Positions 5,685 to 14,983 of a stretch of 64,000 nt of DNA are shown here, one piece after another. The first letter of the stretch is position 1. Each line of letters starts with the position of its first letter. The translations under genes and the position numbers were made by a program. The stretch lies in the NCBI GenBank assembly GCA_964472565.1, contig CAYYNB010000007.1, positions 1 through 64,000 on the forward strand, in the 5' to 3' direction. The notes under the pieces were generated by a model. The model did no database searches. It was not told where the DNA came from and saw nothing but the letters and a program-made list of their open reading frames with translations. Source of the DNA: DATAMF01 sp964472565 (GTDB lineage Bacteria; Chloroflexota; Anaerolineae; Aggregatilineales; Aggregatilineaceae).

Positions 5685-8300
5685 ATGACAATTTTGAACA
5701 GGCGAGAGTACTCCGCAGAAGAACAATATTTGATCGCGGGGAAACGGCGGCGCAAGATTCAGGAAGCCATTGTCGGGTACCTGTTTGTGCTTCCGGCAGC
5801 ATTAGCCACTTTTGCGTTTGGCTTATGGCCTGTGGTGGCCGGTTTTTATGAAAGCCTGAAGTCCGGTTCTCCGATCACCAACCGTTATGTAGGCCTCTAT
5901 AACTACGTGCGTTCGTTGGGCAGCCTGATCTATATTCTGCTGCTCCTGCTGGCCCTGATATTCATTTATGTGGGCTATCGAGCATGGCGCAAGGCCTATC
6001 TTTACCGCGAGATACACGGCGGCAATTTATGGTGCTACCTGGGGCCAGGCCTGCTGGTGGGGTTGGGCGTGGTGACGCTCGCGTTCAATTTCGTCACCGG
6101 ATATGACGGCCTGGGGTGGCTTCCGGTCGTTCTGTTTATCCTGGCGTTGGGCGGCTTTTACACGGCGGATCAGTTTCAATACCCACGCGAAGAATGGGAT
6201 ATTCGCGATCAGGCGCTGCTGTGGCTAAACCTGTTGGCGATTGCTGGGCTGTGGGTTTTGATGGCGTGGCAGTTGGACAGCCCGGCGCTGCAACTGATCG
6301 CATGGACGGTATTGGCGGCGCTTATTGCGGGCGCAGTGTATGTGGTGCTGTCGGTTTTTCGGCGTAAAATTCCCCGGTATGTGGTGCTGGGCGCAGCGCT
6401 CGGTATCTATCTGCTTGTCCTGGTATTGATTGGACCGATCAACGGCCTGTTATTTACTGTCCTGATCCAACTGATTTACCTCTCGCTGCCTCGCCTGGGC
6501 CGCATCCAGACCGGTTCCTATATCGGCATGGGAATCACGGTAGGCGTGATGCTGCTGTCCAGTATCCTGCTGCTGCGCTACGGCTACAGCCAGATGGCTG
6601 ATGACATGCGGGGTGCGCAAAAACTTTCGAAAATGCTCTTTAACCAGCAGGTGTTGAACGCCACCGTTAATGTGAGCGATGAAAACGGCATGATCGGCGG
6701 GCTGACGATGGATGGCGAGATCATCGTCAATGTGAAAGTGAACGGCAAAACAATTGAGGCTCCGCTTGCTGCTGAAGCCTACAACACCCTGCCGATTGAT
6801 CGAGTTTCCAGCCTGCAAGCTGCGTTTGCCAACCGCCAACGCGTCCAGGTGCTGCTGCCGGATGGGAGCATTGCCGAGGGAGAATTAGTCGAGGCGGCTG
6901 ATGCAAGCTTTAGCACTGAAGAGGCCACCGCACAAAGCGCGGTGCCGATCTATTCGGCGCTGGATGTCGGCGAAAGTGTTATTTTGACCAAAGGATACAC
7001 CGAACCGCTGTGGAAACAGGTGGCGGCGGCGCTCGGTATATTCCTGGGGATCGCCACGATTTACACGATAAACTGGGTCCGCAGACGGATTGATAGTGAC
7101 GAGCAAGGCCGAACACGACGCTTATTGTCCTGGGGCCGCCTGTTTCTGGGAGTCACGGTCTTCATTTTGATGTTTTATATGCTGGGATCGGTGCAGTTAA
7201 ACCGGCAGGCCTCAGCAGGGATGAAGGCACTCAGCCTGGAGCAGTTCCAGCGCGCCTATACATATGTGACCGGGCAGCCGCCTAACCCCACCCTGCGCCC
7301 GCAAGACCTGGCGGCAGAACTGGTTTACTGGCCGCAGGTCTTCCTCATTGCGTCGGGAGCCTTATTGATCGGAATCGCGTATCTAGTATGGCAGAGCGCC
7401 CAAAAGCGGGAAAGTAAACTGAGTTTTAGTCTGACACTCCTGCTGGCGATTCTGATGATGGTCGGCGGGTGGCTGATGATCAGCGAACTGCCCCGTACGG
7501 TGTCGTTGGGCGGGCGCGAGTCACGCGAGACATTTGACTCTTTAGTACGCACGGCGATGTATTCATTCTTTACGGTGCCGGTTCAACTGACACTAGGATT
7601 AGGACTGGCGTATCTGCTGTTTTCGGAAGTTACCTGGGGCAAGGGCATTTACCGCGTGATCTACTTTATGCCCTATATCGCGCCCAGCGTAGCAACTTCG
7701 ACGGTTTTTCTGGTCATTTTCAGCAATAACCCGACCAGCCTTGCCAACCGCACATTGGGACTGTTGGGGATTGATCCGCTGCTGTGGCTTCAGGAGCCAA
7801 AGGGCATCGTGCGGGTATTTTATGAAAAAGTGCTGGGCGGAGAAGCGCTGCATATCCCCGGCGCGCTGCAAGGCCCTAGCCTGGCGCTCTTCACGGTTAT
7901 TCTGTACAACATCTGGGTTTTCGCCGGATACAATTCGGTGGTGTTTTTGGCCGGGTTGGGGGCAATTCCCGGTGAGTTGTACGAGGCGGCTGAAGTAGAC
8001 GGGGCAGGACGATGGGCACGCTTTCGTAATATCACGCTGCCGCTGCTGTCGCCAACAACATTTTTTCTGTCGATGCTGTCGATTATCGGGACGTTTAAGG
8101 CATTTACCCACATTTACGTCCTGAGACGCACGGCAGTCGGCAAAGAACTGGATACGATGAGCGTCCATATTTTCGAGAATCTGTATTCGGCCAACGATCC
8201 CGGTTACGCGGCGGCGCTGGCTTTCACGTTGTTTGGAGTGATCCTCATCCTGACGCTGGTTCAAAATCGCCTGACACGGGAGCAAGTCTTCTATGGCTAG
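5685..8300 (+). CDS. Oversized MalF-like sugar ABC transporter permease
   Basis: The C-terminal ~250 residues are a standard inner-membrane permease of the MalF type, with the EAA loop YEAAEVDGAGRWARFRNITLP at about residue 764, where the ATPase docks. The N-terminus has the usual first membrane helix (GYLFVLPAALATFAF). Between these lies an insertion of roughly 550 residues with many further hydrophobic helices and two probable extracytoplasmic segments (about residues 310-440 and 500-540). Related permeases are about 300 residues, so 871 is exceptional. It should form a heterodimer with the next gene (ATG overlaps its stop). No binding protein or ATPase gene is adjacent. The upstream gap 5,539-5,684 shows an imperfect CTAGTAG/CTGCTAG repeat near 5,583 but no clear promoter. 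Confidence 0.85.
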   Translation: MTILNRREYSAEEQYLIAGKRRRKIQEAIVGYLFVLPAALATFAFGLWPVVAGFYESLKSGSPITNRYVGLYNYVRSLGSLIYILLLLLALIFIYVGYRAWRKAYLYREIHGGNLWCYLGPGLLVGLGVVTLAFNFVTGYDGLGWLPVVLFILALGGFYTADQFQYPREEWDIRDQALLWLNLLAIAGLWVLMAWQLDSPALQLIAWTVLAALIAGAVYVVLSVFRRKIPRYVVLGAALGIYLLVLVLIGPINGLLFTVLIQLIYLSLPRLGRIQTGSYIGMGITVGVMLLSSILLLRYGYSQMADDMRGAQKLSKMLFNQQVLNATVNVSDENGMIGGLTMDGEIIVNVKVNGKTIEAPLAAEAYNTLPIDRVSSLQAAFANRQRVQVLLPDGSIAEGELVEAADASFSTEEATAQSAVPIYSALDVGESVILTKGYTEPLWKQVAAALGIFLGIATIYTINWVRRRIDSDEQGRTRRLLSWGRLFLGVTVFILMFYMLGSVQLNRQASAGMKALSLEQFQRAYTYVTGQPPNPTLRPQDLAAELVYWPQVFLIASGALLIGIAYLVWQSAQKRESKLSFSLTLLLAILMMVGGWLMISELPRTVSLGGRESRETFDSLVRTAMYSFFTVPVQLTLGLGLAYLLFSEVTWGKGIYRVIYFMPYIAPSVATSTVFLVIFSNNPTSLANRTLGLLGIDPLLWLQEPKGIVRVFYEKVLGGEALHIPGALQGPSLALFTVILYNIWVFAGYNSVVFLAGLGAIPGELYEAAEVDGAGRWARFRNITLPLLSPTTFFLSMLSIIGTFKAFTHIYVLRRTAVGKELDTMSVHIFENLYSANDPGYAAALAFTLFGVILILTLVQNRLTREQVFYG

Positions 8301-9591
8301 TACAACACAAACCACCTCGGCACGGGTCGTTCCTACTGCCGATGTACGGACGGCAGGCTCACGCCGCCGCAAGCCTATTCATATTAACCCTTTCCGGGTG
8401 CTGGTGTACATTATCCTCACCCTGGGGGCACTGCTTTTTGCGCTGCCGTTTTTGTGGATGGTCAGTACATCGCTGAGCAATGCAGGGGATGTGCTGCGCG
8501 GACGGTTTATCCCTACCCTCCAGTTTATTTCGGTGACGGAAGTCACACAGCCGGATATGGAACGCAAGGTGCAGGATTACCTGGACGCGGGCGCATCACC
8601 AGAGTATCTGGCGGAAGTGCGCACGCAGATCGAAGGGCGGCGGCAGCAGCGCGGCCTCAGTATGCACAATTATCTGCGACGTGAAAAATATGGGTACGCC
8701 GATATTCGAGTCAATATTCCGTTTCTCAATATTGACCGCCGTTATGCCGTTGTGGGCGGTGCAGCGCATTATATCGAGGCGTGGGACGAGTCTAATTTCT
8801 CGAAATATTTTTTCAACAGCGTGAAAGTCGCGGCGATCACCATTTTTGCCCAGACGATCACCTCGGTGCTGGCCGCGTATGCCTTTGCCAAAATCGAATT
8901 TCCAGGTCGGAATTTGTTATTTGCGCTGTTCCTCGCCACGATTTTTATCCCTCCGATGGTGGTGCTTATTCCCAACCGGAACACTGTAACCAACATTGAC
9001 CGTTTCTTTGTGGAAGACTTCCCCGGAAAACAGGATGAATGGGGCATCACGGATGCGCGGGAAGAAATTGGGGACGCGGTGTACAGCGTGCTGGATAAAC
9101 TAGGCCTGGAAAACTTTTTGGGTCTTGGCGACCTGTTTAAAGTCGATGGGCCGCTGGTGTGGCGGTGGATGGATAGCTGGCCCGCGTTGATTGTGCCGTT
9201 TCTCGCCAGTACTTTCAGCATTTTCTTGCTACGGCAGTTTTTCATGCAAATTCCCGACGATCTATGGGATGCGGCGCGAATTGACGGAGCCGGACATCTC
9301 CGGTTTTTATTCCAGGTGGTGCTGCCGATCTCACGGGCGGCACTGGTCACAACGGTCATTTTTACCTTTATTGGGACGTGGAATGCGCTGGAATGGCCGC
9401 TGCTGGTCACGTTCAGCGATAACTGGCGGCCTATTTCGTATGGGCTGTACGCCTTCCAGACTGAGGCGGGTCAGAATCTCAACCTGCTGATGTCCGCCGC
9501 CGTAATTACGCTGATTCCAGTTATTCTGATGTACTTGTTTGCACAGCGGCAGTTTACCGAAGGAATCGCCACCACCGGATTAAAGGGTTAA
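8293..9591 (+). CDS. MalG-like sugar ABC transporter permease
   Basis: This is the partner permease for the upstream gene, overlapping it by 8 bases. It has a cytoplasmic N-terminus, a first helix VLVYIILTLGALLFALPFLWM, and an enlarged extracytoplasmic segment before the second helix. The permease core follows, with the EAA loop DAARIDGAGHLRFLFQVVLP at about residue 324. A second unusual insertion (about residues 232-285) contains the acidic stretch NIDRFFVEDFPGKQDEWG. MalG proteins are usually 270-300 residues; this one is 432. Both partners being enlarged between the same conserved helices suggests co-evolved extracellular domains. The substrate is unknown; sugar uptake is inferred from the family. 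Confidence 0.88.
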   Translation: MASTTQTTSARVVPTADVRTAGSRRRKPIHINPFRVLVYIILTLGALLFALPFLWMVSTSLSNAGDVLRGRFIPTLQFISVTEVTQPDMERKVQDYLDAGASPEYLAEVRTQIEGRRQQRGLSMHNYLRREKYGYADIRVNIPFLNIDRRYAVVGGAAHYIEAWDESNFSKYFFNSVKVAAITIFAQTITSVLAAYAFAKIEFPGRNLLFALFLATIFIPPMVVLIPNRNTVTNIDRFFVEDFPGKQDEWGITDAREEIGDAVYSVLDKLGLENFLGLGDLFKVDGPLVWRWMDSWPALIVPFLASTFSIFLLRQFFMQIPDDLWDAARIDGAGHLRFLFQVVLPISRAALVTTVIFTFIGTWNALEWPLLVTFSDNWRPISYGLYAFQTEAGQNLNLLMSAAVITLIPVILMYLFAQRQFTEGIATTGLKG

Positions 9592-9604
9592 GCAATTCGC
9601 CGGA

Positions 9605-9646
9605 ATGGGCCGGAATTTGTAGAATAACTAGCATTTCCGGCCCCAT
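9605..9646. other. Intergenic hairpin before the M23 gene
   Basis: ATGGGCCGGAAT (9605-9616) and ATTTCCGGCCCCAT (9633-9646) form a strong imperfect stem with a loop of about 16 nt, between the permease operon and the M23 gene. There is no T-run, so it is not a classic terminator. Confidence 0.45.
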
Positions 9647-9656
9647 CGAGTATCCT

Positions 9657-11252
9657 ATGAAAACGTGGCGAGTTGTATTGTTACTTGGTTTGGTTGTTCC
9701 TCTGGTTGGGGGAAGTCGTACAGCGTCCAGTCTGGCCCAGTCCGATGCCGCGCCCTGCGGCTATGTGGACAGTTTTGATTTTCCATTTGAGGACATCAAT
9801 ATTGAAAGCACCGATTTCGGTGTCTACCGCGCCAAGTATGGCGGGCGGCACACCGGAATTGATGTTGCATTTGGTCACACGGGAGAACCGGTTCGAGCGG
9901 CAGCACGCGGACGGGTCACTTACAGCGATCCGGCGGGGTGGGATACGGAAAAAGGTGTGGTGGTGATCCAGCATACTTTTCCGAACGGCGTCATGGTCAA
10001 TACGCTGTATGGGCATATGGAAGAACTGAACGATTACACTTTTCCACCGATGGATTCATGCGTGGAAAAAGGCGATATTATCGGCGCAGTGGGCGATCCA
10101 TCGTTGAGCAGCCCGCATTTGCATTATGAAGTCCGGACCCGGTATCGACACGAAGGCGGGCCGGGATATACCGACGTGAGTCCGCTCGAATTGGGATGGC
10201 TGGACCCAGTGGATTTCACCTTCCTGGCGCGGGTATGGGTCAACCCGGCTTATCGACGCCATTTTTCGCTGATCGATGCGCCAACGCTGCCGCCGCTGCT
10301 GCTGGCGAATGGAATCTATGTGATTGCGCACAGCGAACATCTGGAAGGGGTAGACGCCAGCGGACAGGTGATTTGGCGCTTTGATACGCTGGGAAGCGTC
10401 ACCGATATGCTCACATTGCCCGATGGTCGAGTGCTGGCAACTACGTCGGTTGATCAAGTGCTGGTATTGAATAACGGGGTGTACAGCGCGCTGTGGGTCC
10501 AACCGCAAAAATGGATCACGCCGCCGATTCGGTTTGGGAATGGGGTGGTGGCGATGGCGGATGATTACCGGATGGTAGCCTATACCGCTGAAGGAGCGCT
10601 GATGTGGCAAACCGAGCCGCTCGGCGCACGGGCCAGACGATGGGCGGTGGGTGGGAACCGATTGGCGCTGGGACTGGACAACGGCGAACTGGTTATAGTG
10701 GATGAGGCGGGCGGCATTGCCAACCGGATGACTTTTGAGAGCTTGCCCGTTCCTTTTGCAGAGGCGGATGATGGGTTCACGATTCTACATGGAAGCGTCG
10801 TGGAACGGTTGGACACCGGAATGAACCGCATGCCGCTGGTTGATACCGGGCAGAGCATGAACGCTGATGCGGCGTATATCACCGATACGGCTAATAACTT
10901 CTATTTGTACACAGGCGAAGGGCGCTCGCTAACGGCTTATGATCCAGCAGGCAATGTACGGTGGATCGCCTATATGCCGGGCAGCCACTCACGCTCACCG
11001 CTGCTCGGAATTGGGGGTGGGCAACTGTTGTACGTAGTCACTACGGATGGGCAACTGCTGGTGTACCGGACCAGCGATGGGCGGTTGGTTACACAACTGG
11101 CATTGTACAATGGCGGAGTACGGGGGACAACAGTAGCGCGGTGGCTGACTGTGGGGGTCGATGACACGGTGCAATTTGCGAGTGGGTATCTGACCGTTGT
11201 CACGCTGGCGGGACTTGATTTGCTGACGGTAAACGCGGCAAACCTGAATTAG
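9657..11252 (+). CDS. Secreted M23 metallopeptidase with C-terminal beta-propeller
   Basis: An N-terminal signal peptide (KTWRVVLLLGLVVPLVGG) precedes an M23 (LytM-type) domain at about residues 40-190. The zinc ligands are visible as HTGID (first His and Asp) and HLHYEV (last His). Such enzymes cut peptidoglycan cross-links, or bind them if inactive. Residues ~215-520 consist of repeated strands of the PQQ/WD-like type (GQVIWRFDTLGS, GALMWQTEPLG, GNVRWIAYMPG), suggesting a seven- or eight-bladed propeller for protein or carbohydrate binding. This domain pairing is uncommon. It is probably transcribed from its own leader downstream of the permease pair. Confidence 0.82.
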   Translation: MKTWRVVLLLGLVVPLVGGSRTASSLAQSDAAPCGYVDSFDFPFEDINIESTDFGVYRAKYGGRHTGIDVAFGHTGEPVRAAARGRVTYSDPAGWDTEKGVVVIQHTFPNGVMVNTLYGHMEELNDYTFPPMDSCVEKGDIIGAVGDPSLSSPHLHYEVRTRYRHEGGPGYTDVSPLELGWLDPVDFTFLARVWVNPAYRRHFSLIDAPTLPPLLLANGIYVIAHSEHLEGVDASGQVIWRFDTLGSVTDMLTLPDGRVLATTSVDQVLVLNNGVYSALWVQPQKWITPPIRFGNGVVAMADDYRMVAYTAEGALMWQTEPLGARARRWAVGGNRLALGLDNGELVIVDEAGGIANRMTFESLPVPFAEADDGFTILHGSVVERLDTGMNRMPLVDTGQSMNADAAYITDTANNFYLYTGEGRSLTAYDPAGNVRWIAYMPGSHSRSPLLGIGGGQLLYVVTTDGQLLVYRTSDGRLVTQLALYNGGVRGTTVARWLTVGVDDTVQFASGYLTVVTLAGLDLLTVNAANLN

Positions 11253-11256
11253 GGGC

Positions 11257-11278
11257 GGGGCAATTCACATATTGCCCC
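11257..11278. repeat. Short intergenic palindrome GGGGCAAT/ATTGCCCC
   Basis: GGGGCAAT (11257-11264) and ATTGCCCC (11271-11278) form a perfect 8-bp stem between converging genes. The same core forms the leuS terminator at 1787-1810, so the sequence may be a dispersed REP-like palindrome also used for termination. No T-run follows here. Confidence 0.5.
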
Positions 11279-11293
11279 TGAATGCGGCGAGCG

Positions 11294-13105
11294 TTATTTC
11301 GTCTCTTCCGTGATGATCTGAATGGAGTCGATCTCTTTGCGCAGCGCTTTGGATTGATCAGACTGTCCTTGCAGCGTGTCGCGCTGGGATTGGTAACGAT
11401 CCTTGAGCACGCCAAGCTGACTGAAGACAGGCGTGAGAATCTGCTGACCGTATTGCAGCAGGCGGTTGCGTTCGCGATTGGTGAGATCGACCATCGAAGC
11501 GTGGTAGCTGTACTGCAAGGCGTTCAGGCGCTTGTCCAGCTCCGTCGAGGCATCGCGCTTGATTTTGCGCCAGTACAACATGGCCGCTGCGCCACCTCCG
11601 ACCAACAGCGCCGGACCGACAATCACCGTTGCTACGAGTGCGCCCGCCGTCGCCGTGACGGCTCCGGGAGCAGCCAGACCGAGGATCACCGCTAAAATTC
11701 CACCAAGCGCCGCCGCGAATCCCGCCGAAAAACCCGCGAGATTCCCCCGAAACGTATTACGCAGATTTTCGGCCAGGCTGTTGTCAGTATAGGATTTAAG
11801 TTCGCTGTCGGCAATCGCAATTGCTTCCTGTAAGGCGGCGCGCTGTTCGGCGTAACCTGTCGCGTCTACGGCACCTAATTCCTGGCTCAATGTGGTTTCA
11901 AGCTGTTTCAGACGATCCATGATGCTGCGCCAGTAGCGGCGGCTGTTATCGACCACCGCATTGACATACTGCTCGGAAATCGTGGTGATTTGATCCAGCG
12001 CATTGCCAACCACTTCGCGCTCAAAATCTTCGCGCATTTCATCGCGTTCAAGCGCACGGGCCGCCCGCTGAAGAGTCAGATGGTGCTGAATAAAGTTCTG
12101 ACCGCGTTCGCGCAGCCCCACAAAAACCTTATCCAGTTCGCGCCGGGCGGTTTCGAGATGTTCGTTGAGACCAACCGCCTGCTGTTCGAGTTCCTGGCGC
12201 AAACTTTCGGCGCGCGCGGTGTCGCTGGTGATCAGGGCAATCTGCTTGTCTAACTGTTCGATATATTTACGTGCGATGCTGTCCACAAAATCAAGCTGGG
12301 CGTAGAGTTTCTGCTTGGCAGGAGGAACACGCTTGAAAATATTGCGCAAGTATTCGCGCACGGCGTTCATACTGCCTGGATCATCATTCGCGGTGGTGAA
12401 CAAACCGCCCGCCGATTTGCGATCCTTGAGGGCCTGTTTGGCAGACACCATAAAGATGTCGGGGCGCAGGCCAAGCAGTTCATTTAACTGCTGCTGGACA
12501 AAAGTCTGGACTTCCTTCTGCTCTTTCTTTTCGAGCAGGTCCATCTGGTTGATGACGACGACGATTTTCTTGCCATAGTCGCGCGCGAGTTCGAGGTAGA
12601 GGCGTTCAGTTTCGGCAAAGGCGCGTTTGGCCGAGAGCAAAAAGATCACCAGATCGCTGCGGCTGAGAAAGTTTTTGGCTATAGTTTCGTGTTTGCGAAA
12701 GACCGATCCGGTGCCGGGGGTGTCCACAATCACAACACCCGGCCCGCCCGTATTGGGGTGTGTCCATTCGCGCACGACGCCGGCTTCGCGCCATTCCGGG
12801 TCTTTGCTGCGGCGGGGTGCCCAACGCACCAGTTCAATGGCATCGGTGGTGGGGGTGATCCCCATTGGCAGTACTTCATCCCCAAGCAGGGCATTCACAA
12901 AACTGGATTTGCCCGCGTTAAATTCGCCCACAACGACGACCAAAAAAAACATATCCTGAAGATCGGCGGCATTCTGCTGCAACCGTTTTTTGTCTTCGGA
13001 TGTTCCCTCACCCAGCGGTGCAATGGTATCCGCGACATCATGCAGCAAGCGCACTTCACGCTCACGGGCATTGGCGATGGGGCCTTCCAATACGATACTG
13101 GTCAT
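11294..13105 (-). CDS. Dynamin-like GTPase (second of tandem pair)
   Basis: This 603-residue protein belongs to the bacterial dynamin superfamily. The G1 motif is GEFNAGKSSFVNALLG, G3 is VDTPG, and G4 is NQMD. Long predicted coiled-coil helices follow (about residues 275-440), then a Gly/Ala-rich hydrophobic hairpin (FAAALGGILAVILGLAAP...GALVATVIVG) at about 475-530 that may act as the membrane paddle, and a final coiled coil. Such proteins remodel or tether membranes in a GTP-dependent way. Tandem pairs are usual in bacteria and often hetero-oligomerise. The gene lies 36 nt after the first dynamin gene on the same strand. Confidence 0.88.
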   Translation of the reverse strand: MTSIVLEGPIANAREREVRLLHDVADTIAPLGEGTSEDKKRLQQNAADLQDMFFLVVVVGEFNAGKSSFVNALLGDEVLPMGITPTTDAIELVRWAPRRSKDPEWREAGVVREWTHPNTGGPGVVIVDTPGTGSVFRKHETIAKNFLSRSDLVIFLLSAKRAFAETERLYLELARDYGKKIVVVINQMDLLEKKEQKEVQTFVQQQLNELLGLRPDIFMVSAKQALKDRKSAGGLFTTANDDPGSMNAVREYLRNIFKRVPPAKQKLYAQLDFVDSIARKYIEQLDKQIALITSDTARAESLRQELEQQAVGLNEHLETARRELDKVFVGLRERGQNFIQHHLTLQRAARALERDEMREDFEREVVGNALDQITTISEQYVNAVVDNSRRYWRSIMDRLKQLETTLSQELGAVDATGYAEQRAALQEAIAIADSELKSYTDNSLAENLRNTFRGNLAGFSAGFAAALGGILAVILGLAAPGAVTATAGALVATVIVGPALLVGGGAAAMLYWRKIKRDASTELDKRLNALQYSYHASMVDLTNRERNRLLQYGQQILTPVFSQLGVLKDRYQSQRDTLQGQSDQSKALRKEIDSIQIITEETK

Positions 13106-13141
13106 GCCAGCTCCTTCAATACAGAAGTTACAGAGATTTTA

Positions 13142-14983
13142 TCAGCTTTCAGATGGGGGATGCATGGCAGCAAGACCACTTTGAATCCGCAGAAGCGCCT
13201 GCTGCTGGTCTAACAGATCACCGCGCAGTTTGCCGATCATTTCGGTTTGGGCTTCGACCATGCGCGTAAACGGCGCGACGGCATCACGGCGCAACTGGAC
13301 GCCGTGTTTCACCGCGTCTTCGGAGGCGCGGCGCAGGATTTCCAGGTGTTTATCACGCAGGTGGGCCAGACGGCGCTCATAGGCACGGCTGAGGAACCAG
13401 CCACGCAGTGGTACCAACCCTAAGCCAAAGATGACCAGCACAAAGCCCACGCCAAACACCACCAGAAACTGCTGGGTGCCTGATACCACATTCGAGAAGG
13501 CGTTGGCTGCGACCGACACTAACAAGCAGATAATCAGCAGTTCCCACAGCGCCAAAATAATCAGTGTGTTGCGCAGAATCCGATCCAGGCGTTTGGTTTC
13601 AAAGCGCTCTGCTTCGCGCGTCAGATCGTCCAACTGGCTGCTGACATCTCGCAGGAAACCGCGTTCGTAGCGAAGCGGCGTCTGGATATGTCCGATCACT
13701 TTATCGGACAAACCGGAAGGGAGCGCATCCACTGCTTTACGGGTGTAATCGACTAGATCATCAATATCCTGCAAATCACGCCCTTCAAGCCGGGGGCCTA
13801 ACTTGTCTACGGTTTGGGGAATCTGGCGCAGGGTTTCGATCACTTTGTGCTGTTCAAACGTGTTTTCGGTCTGGGTCTGGCGGCGGAAGCGGCGGAACAA
13901 GCGCCCGATGCCCACGATCTCGCCTAATCCTCGGAAAAAGAGCGAAAATCCGCGCGAAAACTGGAAAAGTTCGCTAATCGCTTCGCTGCCACGCGCGGCG
14001 GTTTCGTTCCATTGGTTTTCGATCTCGTGCAGGGTATCATCCACTGTTTGCTGCTGCGCGCGGCGTCCCTGCTCGATCTGGGCGTCGATGTTCTGAACCG
14101 TTTTGCGCTGTTCGTCCAGCGAGGACTGGCGAAGCTGCACCAGACCCAGCGCGGTTTTGGTCACGTTCTGGACGATTTGAATCGGTGTTTCGAGCTTCTG
14201 GCGGTAGCGCTCGGCGTCGTTGAGGGTGAGCTTGATGTATTCCTCAAAATCAGCAAAACCACTTTCGTCCCACTGAATTTCATCACGGGGTGTTTCCTGC
14301 TGGGCGGCCATCGCCTGACGCGCCGATACCAGCCAAATTTTGGGTTCAAGTCCGAGATACTGGCGGCTTTGTTCGAAAACAAATTCGCGGACCTGTTCGC
14401 GTTCGGACGGTTCCAGCACATCCACCTGATTAACCAGCACGACGACGCGCTTGCCATAGACCTTGAGTTCCTGCAAATATTCCAGGTTGCCCGCCGTCAA
14501 AACCTGGGTGGCTAACATCACCAGCACCACTACATCGGCGCGGTGTAAAAAGCGGCGAGTCAGCGCTTCGTGGGTACGGAAGACAGACTCTAACCCCGGC
14601 GTATCGACCAAACTCAGATTTTCGAGCAAGTGGCTGGGATGAAAGATTGTTTCAATCTCTCCGGCCCGCGTGCGCTGTAATTCGGCACCATGACGCAGAA
14701 TGACAATATGATCGGTGGTGGGGATCGGCCCCACATCCATCACATTTTCGCCCAACAGGGCATTGATGATGCTGGACTTGCCCGAACTAAACGGCCCGGT
14801 CATCACCATCAAAAACGGATGGTTGGCATGGAACAGGGCATCCCGCGCCTGTTCCATTTCGCTCTCCGGCAGACCATCGACCTGCCCCAGCACATCCAGC
14901 AGTTCGGTAATCTGCTCATGTTCCTGGCGGCGCACGGCCTCGTACTGGTTGAGCAGTTTGGTCGAAAGATTATCCACGCTCAC
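13142..14983 (-). CDS. Dynamin-like GTPase (first of tandem pair)
   Basis: This is the second member of the bacterial dynamin family, at 613 residues. G1 is TGPFSSGKSSIINALLG, G3 is VDTPG, and G4 is NQVD. The helical stalk region is broken by two membrane helices near the C-terminus (LIILALWELLIICLLVSVAA and FLVVFGVGFVLVIFGLGLV), so it is membrane-anchored. The start is a GTG directly abutting the TAG stop of the upstream kinase gene, indicating translational coupling; a second in-frame GTG two codons on is possible. With its neighbour it probably forms a two-component membrane-remodelling machine. Confidence 0.88.
   Translation of the reverse strand: MSVDNLSTKLLNQYEAVRRQEHEQITELLDVLGQVDGLPESEMEQARDALFHANHPFLMVMTGPFSSGKSSIINALLGENVMDVGPIPTTDHIVILRHGAELQRTRAGEIETIFHPSHLLENLSLVDTPGLESVFRTHEALTRRFLHRADVVVLVMLATQVLTAGNLEYLQELKVYGKRVVVLVNQVDVLEPSEREQVREFVFEQSRQYLGLEPKIWLVSARQAMAAQQETPRDEIQWDESGFADFEEYIKLTLNDAERYRQKLETPIQIVQNVTKTALGLVQLRQSSLDEQRKTVQNIDAQIEQGRRAQQQTVDDTLHEIENQWNETAARGSEAISELFQFSRGFSLFFRGLGEIVGIGRLFRRFRRQTQTENTFEQHKVIETLRQIPQTVDKLGPRLEGRDLQDIDDLVDYTRKAVDALPSGLSDKVIGHIQTPLRYERGFLRDVSSQLDDLTREAERFETKRLDRILRNTLIILALWELLIICLLVSVAANAFSNVVSGTQQFLVVFGVGFVLVIFGLGLVPLRGWFLSRAYERRLAHLRDKHLEILRRASEDAVKHGVQLRRDAVAPFTRMVEAQTEMIGKLRGDLLDQQQALLRIQSGLAAMHPPSES

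Noticed and set aside
7599..8372. 257-codon frame antisense to the large MalF-like permease
   Set aside because: It overlaps the conserved EAA-loop region of the permease and spans two genes; no motif or ribosome site.
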